From Methylobacterium soli (GTDB taxonomy: Bacteria; Pseudomonadota; Alphaproteobacteria; Rhizobiales; Beijerinckiaceae), in the NCBI RefSeq assembly GCF_008806385.1, contig NZ_VZZK01000041.1:1-47051 (forward strand): a stretch of DNA of 47,051 nucleotides, given 5' to 3'. Below are positions 34,076 through 43,000 of this stretch, in pieces. Under the pieces are notes generated by a model. That model was not told the origin of the DNA and searched no databases. It saw only the letters and a list, made by a program, of their open reading frames with translations. The number at the start of each line of letters is the position of its first letter. Within the stretch, counting starts at the first letter, position 1. Made by a program: the position numbers and the translations under genes.

Positions 34076-34657
34076 ATGAGCATCCCGAGTCTCGATCAGG
34101 TCCCCGACGGCCTCTCCACCCGGCACGACCGTTACCCCGATGCCGAGATCCGGGCCCTGCTCCGGCAGACCCGCACGGTGGCGCTCGTCGGCGCCTCGGC
34201 GAACCCGGCCCGGCCGAGCTGGATCGTGCTGAAATACCTGATCGACCGCGGCTACGCAGTGACGCCGGTCAATCCGGGCCTCGCCGGCCAGACCCTGCTC
34301 GGCCGGGCCGTGGTCGCATCCCTCGCGGATCTTCCCGAGCCCGTCGACATGGTCGAGATCTTCCGCAACGCCGAGGCGGCGGGCCCCCTCGTGGACGAGG
34401 CCCTCGCCCTCGACCCGCTGCCGAAAGTGATCTGGATGCAGCTTGGCGTGCGCAACGACGCGGCGGCGGCCCGGGCCGAGGCGCGCGGCGTCACGGTCAT
34501 CATGAACCGCTGCCCGAAGATCGAGTATGGCCGGCTCTCGGGCGAGATCGGCTGGACCGGCGTGAACTCGCGGATCATCAGCGCCAAGAAGCCGGTCCTG
34601 GCAGGCCGCGGGGTTCAGCGACTGACGATCGAGGACCGGGGCGGAGCGAAGGGGTGA
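34076..34657 (+). CDS. CoA-binding domain protein (YccU-like)
   Basis: This 193-residue cytosolic Rossmann-fold protein belongs to the CoA-binding family. Residues 20-40 contain DAEIRALLRQTRTVALVGAS, with the dinucleotide/CoA loop GASANPARPSWIVLKYLIDRG. The middle holds YAVTPVNPGLAGQTLLGR and LADLPEPVDMVEIFRN, then KVIWMQLGVRNDAAAARAEA and VIMNRCPKIEYGRL. Members bind CoA but have no confirmed reaction. Two ATG codons are possible, at 34058 and 34076, and neither has a strong ribosome-binding site; the second is used here. Upstream sequence of the same frame is antisense to the thioesterase and rplM genes and is not coding. It is divergent from the thioesterase gene. Confidence 0.9.
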   Translation: MSIPSLDQVPDGLSTRHDRYPDAEIRALLRQTRTVALVGASANPARPSWIVLKYLIDRGYAVTPVNPGLAGQTLLGRAVVASLADLPEPVDMVEIFRNAEAAGPLVDEALALDPLPKVIWMQLGVRNDAAAARAEARGVTVIMNRCPKIEYGRLSGEIGWTGVNSRIISAKKPVLAGRGVQRLTIEDRGGAKG

Positions 34658-34756
34658 TCGCGTCGGCCCCGCCAGCGGCGGGCGGATCGGCCGGAGGGCG
34701 GGGCGCGATGCCTCGGCTCTCGGCAATGTTGGGGTCGCGGGAGGCCTCAAACGAGA

Positions 34757-34811
34757 AGGGGCCCCCGTGCGGGAGCCCCTGTTCTCTCGATCCATTCCCG
34801 AGAGGGAATGG
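34757..34811 (-). terminator. two hairpins after tRNA-Val
   Basis: Just past the tRNA 3' end, CCATTCCC-tctc-GGGAATGG (34792-34811, minus strand) is a perfect 8-bp stem that overlaps the encoded CCA. A second hairpin, AGGGGC(T)CCCG-ca-CGGG(G)GCCCCT, occupies 34757-34780 and is followed by TCTCGTTT. Together they probably terminate and help process the tRNA transcript. Confidence 0.65.
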
Positions 34812-34883
34812 TGGGCGCGACAGGGATCGAACCTGTGACCCCTACCATGTCAAGGTAGTGCTCTCCCGCTGAGCTACGCGCCC
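34809..34883 (-). tRNA. tRNA-Val(GAC)
   Basis: A full cloverleaf is present on the minus strand. Acceptor arms are GGGCGCG and CGCGCCC, the D arm contains AGCGGGA, and the anticodon stem CTACC/GGTAG holds loop TTGACAT, giving anticodon GAC. The T arm is ACAGG-TTCGATC-CCTGT, with discriminator A and encoded CCA. The length is 75 nt. Confidence 0.96.
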
Positions 34884-35316
34884 GTCCGGAACCGTTCCGC
34901 TCCGGCGAGGTGGCGGCTATAGCTTCTGGCGTGGGGGGGCGCAAGCCTGAGATTGGCCCCCTCGGCGAGTTTATCGCCAGGCCCCTCCTCGACGCCCCGG
35001 AGCCGCCATTCCGCCGGACGCCCGCGCGGGATCGAACCCGCCGGCGGTGGATGCGCGCCGTCCGGCCGAGGCGCGCGGACCTCGCCGCGCCCCTGCGCGG
35101 CGGCGGGCTTTGCGGCGGCGGGCTTTGGCAGACAGGCTGCCGCTCGACATCGCCAGTCGGATCCCGTCCGCGAGCCCCGGCGGCGCAGAGCGCGCCGGAT
35201 GAAGCGAGCCGGGCCGGTTTCCCCGCCCGTCGATTCTCGGTATTGGTGCGGCGCAACGAGCGGGCTCCCGGGGGCCGCGCCGGACGTCCGATCGGGGCCT
35301 CGAGGGAGTTTCGCCT
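34884..35316. other. 433-bp gap upstream of ugd
   Basis: This holds the tRNA-Val promoter and the ugd leader. At 35097-35126 a 15-bp unit (GCGGCGGCGGGCTTT) is perfectly duplicated in tandem. Other open frames are arginine-rich and overlapping; nothing coding is supported. Confidence 0.5.
35097..35126. repeat. 15-bp tandem duplication
   Basis: GCGGCGGCGGGCTTT occurs twice with no spacer, about 190 bp before the ugd start. It probably arose by slippage. Copy number could vary between strains. Confidence 0.85.
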
Positions 35317-36642
35317 GTGCGCATCGCGATGGTTGGATCAGGCTATGTCGGCCTCGTCTCGGGCACCTGCTTCGCCGATTTCGGGCATGAGGTGGTCTGC
35401 ATCGACAAGGATCCGGCCAAGATCGAGGCCTTGAAGGCCGGCCGGATCCCGATCTTCGAGCCCGGCCTCGAGGCCCTCGTGGCCGACAATGCGCGGCAGG
35501 GCCGGCTCACCTTCACCACCGCGATGCGCGAGGCGGTGGCGGGTGCCGACGCGGTCTTCATCGCGGTCGGGACGCCCTCCCGCCGCGGCGACGGCTTTGC
35601 CGACCTCACCTATGTCTACGCCGCCGCCAGGGAGATCGCCGCGTCGCTCTCGGGCTACACCGTGGTGGTCACCAAATCGACCGTGCCGGTCGGCACCGGC
35701 GACGAGGTCGAGCGCATCATCCGCGAGGCCGCCCCCGAGGCCGAGGTCGCGGTGGTCTCCAACCCCGAATTCCTGCGCGAGGGCGCGGCCATCGCCGACT
35801 TCAAGCGCCCGGACCGCATCGTCATCGGGGCGGACGATTCCCGCGCCGCCCAGGTGATGAGCGAGATCTACCGCCCGCTCTATCTCAACCAGGCCCCGAT
35901 CCTGGTGACGGGCCGGCGCACGGCGGAACTGACCAAGTACGCGGCCAACGCGTTCCTGGCCACCAAGATCACCTTCATCAACGAGATCGCGGATCTCTGC
36001 GAGCAGGTCGGCGCCAACGTGCAGGAGGTCGCCCGCGGCATCGGGCTGGACAACCGCATCGGCTCGAAATTCCTGCATGCCGGCCCGGGCTACGGCGGCT
36101 CGTGCTTTCCCAAGGACACCCTGGCCCTGGTCAAGACCGCGCAGGATGCGGGCACGCCGGTGCGGCTCGTCGAGACCGTGGTGGCGGTCAATGACAGCCG
36201 CAAGCGCGCCATGGCCCGCAAGGTGGTGGCGGCCTGCGGCGGGAGCGTGCGCGGCCGCACGATCGCGGTGTTGGGGCTGACCTTCAAGCCCAACACCGAC
36301 GACATGCGCGATGCGCCCTCGCTCTCCATCATCGCGGGGCTGCAGGATGCGGGCGCGCGGATCCGGGCCTACGACCCGGAAGGGATGGAGCAGGCGCGCC
36401 CTCTCCTGCCGGAGATCGCCTATGCGAGCGACCCTTACGATTGCGCCGAAGGCGCGGACGCGCTCGTGCTCGTGACCGAGTGGGACGCGTTCCGGGCCCT
36501 CGATTTCGAGCGGCTGCGCGCCACGATGGCGGCGCCCGTGGTGGTCGACCTGCGCAACGTCTACCGGGCCGAGGACCTCGCGCGGCGCGGATTTCGCTAC
36601 ACCAGCGTCGGCCGGCCATCGGCGCGGGAGGCGGGCGCGTGA
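35317..36642 (+). CDS. ugd: UDP-glucose 6-dehydrogenase
   Basis: This 441-residue cytosolic enzyme oxidises UDP-glucose twice with NAD+ to UDP-glucuronate, a precursor of acidic surface polysaccharides. The NAD-binding N-terminus starts MRIAMVGSGYVGLVSGTCFA, with acidic DKDPAKIEALKAG following. The central domain contains ELTKYAANAFLATKITFINE with the conserved lysine, and the catalytic Cys263 lies in GPGYGGSCFPKDT. The UDP-binding C-terminal domain has GLTFKPNTDDMRDAPSLSII and LVTEWDAFRALD. GTG at 35317 has a good GAGGGAG site. The equivalent rhizobial gene is rkpK. It precedes the large PKS on the same strand but with a 439-bp gap, so the PKS may have its own promoter. Confidence 0.97.
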   Translation: MRIAMVGSGYVGLVSGTCFADFGHEVVCIDKDPAKIEALKAGRIPIFEPGLEALVADNARQGRLTFTTAMREAVAGADAVFIAVGTPSRRGDGFADLTYVYAAAREIAASLSGYTVVVTKSTVPVGTGDEVERIIREAAPEAEVAVVSNPEFLREGAAIADFKRPDRIVIGADDSRAAQVMSEIYRPLYLNQAPILVTGRRTAELTKYAANAFLATKITFINEIADLCEQVGANVQEVARGIGLDNRIGSKFLHAGPGYGGSCFPKDTLALVKTAQDAGTPVRLVETVVAVNDSRKRAMARKVVAACGGSVRGRTIAVLGLTFKPNTDDMRDAPSLSIIAGLQDAGARIRAYDPEGMEQARPLLPEIAYASDPYDCAEGADALVLVTEWDAFRALDFERLRATMAAPVVVDLRNVYRAEDLARRGFRYTSVGRPSAREAGA

Positions 36643-37081
36643 CGGCGCGTCTCCAAGATCTGGTGGGTCGGGATCGGCGGCGCCGTCGTCGCGCGAAGGT
36701 GTTGCAGCTTGGCTATAGCCCTAGAATCGGGCAGGCGATGCTTTGAATGCCGCACCGGCAGCGTGTTGCCACCACGACTAACCGAAGTTTAGGAACTGTC
36801 CGCCCGCAGGCCAGGCAAATTCAGTTGCTCGGCACATCCTGGATTGTGGCAATTGTGGGGTGCAGATCTGTGGATTTTGCGGAAAGGTGGTGGCCTAGAC
36901 CGGCGCCTATTGGCCCTCTCTGCGAGGCTAGGGCTGATGAATACGTGCCACAGGCTGTCGCAAACTCGAACTTTCGCGCCAGCAACCCCCGGTCGCAGGT
37001 TGGACACCACAGTGGTGCCATACTAAGGGTGGACGGGATTGCTCTCTCGTCGGCAACCGAATCGTCTCCCCGTTAACGAGC
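36643..37081. promoter_or_regulatory. 439-bp leader of the PKS-oxoamine synthase operon
   Basis: The sequence from about 36690 to 37060 is less GC-rich than both flanking genes and contains no coding frame, so it is the likely promoter region of the PKS operon. Several A/T-rich hexamers occur, but none makes a convincing -35/-10 pair at standard spacing. No repeat was found. Confidence 0.55.
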
Positions 37082-40000
37082 GTGTGCGAATCGAACGTGA
37101 CACAACGTACAGACATCGCGATCGTCGGTCGTTCGTGCCGGCTCCCGGGCGCCCCCAGCGTCGACGGGCTCTGGCAAATGCTGACCGAGGCGCGGTGCGC
37201 CGTCAGCCGCATCCCGGACAACCGCTGGTCGCTTGATCGCTTCGGCCATCCGCGCGCTCAGGAGCGGGGCAAGAGCTACACCTGGGCCGCCGGCGTCCTC
37301 GACGAGATCTGGTCCTTCGATCCGGGCGTCTTCGGCATCTCGCCGCGCGAGGCCGAGCAGATGGATCCGCAGCAGCGGCTCCTGCTCGAACTCACCTGGG
37401 AAGCCCTGGAGGATGCGGGCCTGCGCCCCTCCGCGGTCGCCGGCACCCATATCGGCGTGTTCGTGGGGGCCTCCTCCCTCGATTACGGCAACCTGCGCAT
37501 CCTCGACGCGTCGTCGGGCGATGCCTACGCGGCCACCGGCAACACGCTCTCGATCCTGTCGAACCGCATCTCCTACATCTTCGATCTCAAGGGCCCGAGC
37601 TTCACGGTCGACACCGCCTGCTCCTCCTCCCTCGTCGCCCTCGACGCGGCGGTGGCGGCGATCACCTCCGGCCGGGTCGACACGGCCGTCGTCGCCGGCG
37701 TGAACCTGCTCGCGAGCCCCTTCAACTTCATCTGCTTCTCGAACGCGCAGATGCTCTCGCGCACCGGCCTGTGCCAGGCCTTCTCGTCGAGCGCGGACGG
37801 CTACGTGCGCTCCGAGGGCGGCGTCGTGCTCGTGCTGCAATCGGCCGAGGCGGCCCGGCGCCAGGGCCGCACCGTGCGCGGCGTCATCGCGGCGAGCGGC
37901 GTCAACTCGGATGGCCGCACCACCGGCATCTCGCTGCCCTCCGGCTACGCCCAGGGCACGCTCCTCGAGAAGGTCTATCGCGAGGCCGAGATCGACCTCG
38001 ATTCCGTGGTGTTCGTCGAGGCGCACGGCACCGGCACGCCGGTCGGCGACCCGATCGAGGCCAGCGCCATCGGGGGCAAGCTCGGCCGTCCGCGCCGGGC
38101 ACCGCTGCCGATCGGCTCGATCAAGACCAATATCGGCCACACGGAGCCGGTCTCGGGTCTCGCCGGCCTGCTCAAGGCGAGCCTCGCCCTCGAGCACGAT
38201 CTGGTCCCGGCCTCGCTGCATTCCGCCGAGCTGAACCCCGAGATCCGCTTCGACGAGCTCAACCTCCACGTGGTCCAGGGCGCCCTGGCGCTGGAGCGCG
38301 GCCCGCGCGAGCGCTTCGCCGGCGTGAATTCCTTCGGCTTCGGCGGCACCAACGCGCACGTGGTCCTCACCGACGGCCAGCCTGCCGCCGCCGGCCGCGC
38401 GCCCGAGACGGCACCCGAGATCCTGCTCCTGTCGGCCCAGAGCCGCGCCGCGCTGAACGACCTCGCCCTCGACTACGCCGAGCGCTTCGCGGCGGCCGAG
38501 CCCGCCGAGGCCGCGCGCATCGCCGCCGGCGCCGCCCATCGGCGGGAGCGCCTGCCCGCCCGGCTGGCGATCCCCCTCGATGCCGGGATCGATCTCGTCG
38601 AGGCCCTGCGCGCCGTCGGCGAATCCGAGGATCACGACGCCGCCCTGATCGGCACCGCGGTCGACCGTGCCGCCGAGATCGCCTTCGTCTACTCGGGCAA
38701 TGGCAGCCAATGGGCCGGCATGGGCCAGGAGGCCTATGCCGAGAACGCGGCCTTCCGCGAGGCCTTCGACCGGATCGATTCCCTGTTCGAGCCCTACTCG
38801 AAATGGTCGCTCAAGGACGCGCTCTTCGCCGACGACCTCGAGACGCGCCTCGTCCTGACGAGCGTCTCGCAGCCGCTGATCTTCGCGATCCAGAGCGCCT
38901 CGACCACGGCCCTGCGGGCGCAGGGCCTGAACCCGTCCTTCGTCCTCGGCCACAGCGTCGGCGAGATCGCGGCGGCGGAGGCCGCCGGCATCCTCAGCCT
39001 CGAACAGGCCGTGCGGGTGATCTTCTACCGCAGCCACCATCAGGAGACGACGCGCGGCCTCGGCACCATGGCGGTGATGCTGGCACCCGTGGAGGAGAGC
39101 GAAGCCTTCCTCAAGGATTACCCGAGCCTCGACATCGCGGCCTATAACAGCCCCAAGGCGATCACCATCGCGGGGCCCGAGGCGACGATCGACGCCGCCC
39201 TCAAATCCGCCTCGCGCAAGCGTCGCCGCGGGCGCAAGCTCGACCTCGCCTATCCGTTCCACGGCCGGATCATGGATCCGACCGAGAAGCCGCTCCTGCG
39301 CGACCTCGCCGGCCTGAAGCCGTCGGCGGGCACCACCACCATGATCTCGACCGTGACCGGCACGCTGCTGTCGGGCACCGAGTTCGGGGCCGGCTATTGG
39401 TGGCGCAACATCCGCGAGCCCGTCCGCTTCTGCGACGCCGTCCAGGAGGCGACCCGCCGCGGCGCCCGGGTCTTCATCGAGGTCGGCCCCCGCGCGACCC
39501 TGATGTCGCATGTCGGCGATGCCATCGAGCCCCTCGGGATCGAGACCGCCACGGTCGGCGTGATGCACCGCAAGGCCGCCGGCGGCGACCCCATCCGCAA
39601 GACCCTGGCGGCGGCGCTGGTCCAGGGCGCGGCCGTGGACGAGGCCCGTGTCTTCGGTGACGAGCCGCAGGGCGACGTGTCCCTGCCGACCTATCCCTGG
39701 CAGCGCCGCAGCTTCCGCCTGGCCGAGACCACCGAGGGCGTCGGCGCCACCGCGCCCCGCCCCTACCACCCGTTGATCGGCTCGCGCACGGCCCCCGACA
39801 GCCTCGACTGGCACGGCTATGTCGACGTCGCCACGGTGCCGGAGCTCGACGATCACCGGATCGAGGGCCAGCCCATCATGCCGGGCGCCGGCTTCGTCGA
39901 GATGGCGCTCGCCGCCGCCCGCGAGTCCCTGCGCAGCGACAGCGTGGTGCTCGCCGATTTCGAGATCCATTCGCCGATGGTGTTCGGCGAGGAGGCCCTG

Positions 40001-43000
40001 CGCGAGGTCACGGCGAGGCTCTCGGGCAGCGGCAACCAGATCCAGATCCTGAGCCGGCCGCGCCTGACCCAGGCGCCCTGGCAGCTCCACGCCTCGGCCA
40101 AGATCGTCGAAGGCACCTTCTCGGCGCCGGTCGCCGATGCGGTCGAGGTTCCGGCCGAGCACGCGATCAGCGGCGCCGAGCTCTATGCCCGCGCCGAGGC
40201 CGCCGGCCTCGGCTTCGGCCCGAGCTTCCGCCAGGTGGCGCTCAGCGCCCGCATCGACGAGACCACCATCGTCTCCGAGCTGCAGCCCGCCGAGGCCGAT
40301 GCGCGCTACGGCCTCGTGCCGGCCCGCCTCGATGCCTGCTTCCACGGCCTGATCCTGCTCTTCGCCGACCTCCTCGGCGAGAACGCCACCAAGGCCTACA
40401 TCCCGGTTCGCTTCGGCGAGGTCCGGCTGCTGCGTCCGGGGGCCACGATCGCCCGGGCGGTGATCCGCACGCGCCGCTGCAACGAGCGCAGCATCCTGGC
40501 GGATTTCACCGTGCTCGACGCTGACGGCGAGGTCATCGCCACGATCCGCGAGGGTCGCTTCCAGGCCCTGCGCGCCAAGTCCGGCGGCGAGCTGGCCGCC
40601 TACGCCATCACGCAGCGCCCCGAGCTCGCCACGGAGCCGACCGCGATCCCGATGGAGCGCCGGCCGAGCATCGCGGCGATCCTGCAGCCGCAGGCGAAGG
40701 CCGCCCGCGCGCCGGCCGAGGCGCCGCTCTCGCCCGGCCACCTGCTCCTCGAAGGCTGGGCGACCTCCCTCGCCTATCGCCTCGCCGCGGGCCTGCAGCG
40801 CGCCGGCGCCGTCGCGATCGACGCGCGGGTCCCGGCCGAGATGCGCCTCTGGCTCGTCAACGCCCTCTATGCCCTGGAGAGCAGCGGCCTCGCCGAGCTC
40901 GACCGCGGCCGCTGGACGCTCCGCCAGGACGTCTCGCTCCCGGCGCCCGACGCGATCATGCACTGGATCGCGGCGGATCATCCCGAGCTCTCGGCCGAGC
41001 TGGTGCTCATCGCCGACGTCGCCGCCCTCGCGGACAAGCTCCTGGCGGGCGAGCTGAACGACCAGCCGACCCTGCCGCAGAACGCCCTCGACGCCTTCGC
41101 GCTGCGCAGCGCCACCGCCCGCGCCTCGGCCGACGTCGTCGCCCGGATCGTCGAGGCGAGCCGCGAGCGGCTGCCGAAGGACCGGGCCCTGCGCCTCCTG
41201 CAGGTCGGCTTCGGCCCCCTCTCCGCCCAGGCCGCCGTCTTCGCGGACACGATCGAGGCACGCCTCAGCGTGTTCGAGACCGACCGGCGCCTCGCCGAGC
41301 GGGCGCGCCTCGCCCTCCCGCGCGGCGTGAGCGTCGTCGAGGAAGCCGCCGAGCTTCCGGCGGCGGGCTTCGACGTGATCCTGGCCAGCGGCGTGCTGCA
41401 TCGGGGCGAGCGCGACCTCGCCAAGCGCCTCGCCGACGCCCTCGCGACCGGCGGCCTGCTGATCGCCGTGGAGCCCGGCGCCTCGCTGTTCCGCGACCTC
41501 GTCTTCGGCCTCACCCCGGGCTGGTTCGAGGCCTCCGCCGGCGAGATGCCGATCGGCCGCCTCGACGACATCACCGGCTGGCAGCGCGCGCTCAGCGCCA
41601 CGGGCCTCGTCAGCGTCGCGGTGGACCGCGCCGCCTCGGGCAACGGCAACGACCTGATCCTCCTCGGCGAGGCGCCCCCGCGCCCCGGCCCGGCGGCGGC
41701 GCAGAGCTTCGCCTTCGTGATCGGCTCGGATGACGCCTTCGCGGCCGAGACCGCCTCGTCCCTCGCGACGCTTCTCGTGGCGAGCGGCGTGCACGTCTCG
41801 ATCATCCTCGATTCCGAGACCTCGCTCCTGGAGCTGGAGCGCGAGACGCCTGACACCGTGGTGTTCCTCGCCGGGGCCTTCGCCCGCGGCGGCGAGGCCG
41901 CGGAGCGCCTGCGCGACCGCTGCCTCAGCCTCAAGCGCTGCGTCGAGCACCTGAGCACCCGCCAGACCCGCCTGTGGGTGGTGGCGCCGGGCGCGACCCG
42001 CGACCGCGGCGGCTCGACCGCGAGCGTCGAGGCCGGCGTCTGGGCCTTCACCCGGACGCTTGCCAACGAGGTCGCGAATCTGGACGTGCGCCGCATCGAC
42101 CTGGCGCCGAGCATGTCCTCGAAGCGCGCCTCCGAGCGCCTGCGCGACCTGATCCTCTCCGGCACGCCGGAGACGGAGATCATCCTCGACGACGACAGCA
42201 CGCGGGTGATCCGCTTCGCGCCGGGGCAGGCCCCGCGCCGGCCGGCGGCCGACGCGGTGCCGGCCGAGGCCGCGCGCCTCGAGCGCAGCAACACCGGCGG
42301 CCTCAACGAGATGGCCTGGGGCCCGGCCGAGCGCCGCAAGCCCGGGGCCGGCGAGATCGAGATCGCGGTCGAGGCCACCGGTCTCAACTTCCGCGACGTG
42401 CTCTGGGCGCTCTCGATGCTGCCCGAGGAGATCCTCGAGGACGGCTTCGCGGGGCCCCGCCTCGGCCTCGAATGCGCCGGCCGGGTCGTTGCCGTCGGAG
42501 AGGGCGTGAAGGCCTTCGGCGTCGGCGATCCCGTGGTGGCCTTCGCGCAATCGGGCTTCTCCACCCACATCGTGGTGCCGGAGCTCGTGGTGGCGCCCTG
42601 CCCGCCCGGGCTCGATCCGCTCGCGGCCGCCACCGTCCCGGTCGCCTTCCTGACCGCCTATTACGGCCTCGTCTCCCTCGCCAACCTGAAGAAGGGCGAG
42701 TGGGTGCTGGTCCATGGCGGCGCCGGCGGCGTCGGCCTCGCGGCCCTGCAGATCGCCCGGCTGAAGGGCGCGCGCGTCATCGCCACCGCCGGCTCCCGGG
42801 AGAAGCGGGCGCTGGTCAAGGCGCTCGGGGCCGAGCACGTGCTCGATTCCCGCTCGCTCGCCTTCGTGGACGACGTGCGCCGCATCACCCGCGAGGGTGT
42901 CGACGTCGTGCTCAACAGCCTGTTCGGCGAGGCGATGGAGCGCTCGCTCAACGTCCTCAAGCCGTTTGGCCGCTTCATCGAATTGGGCAAGCGCGACTAC

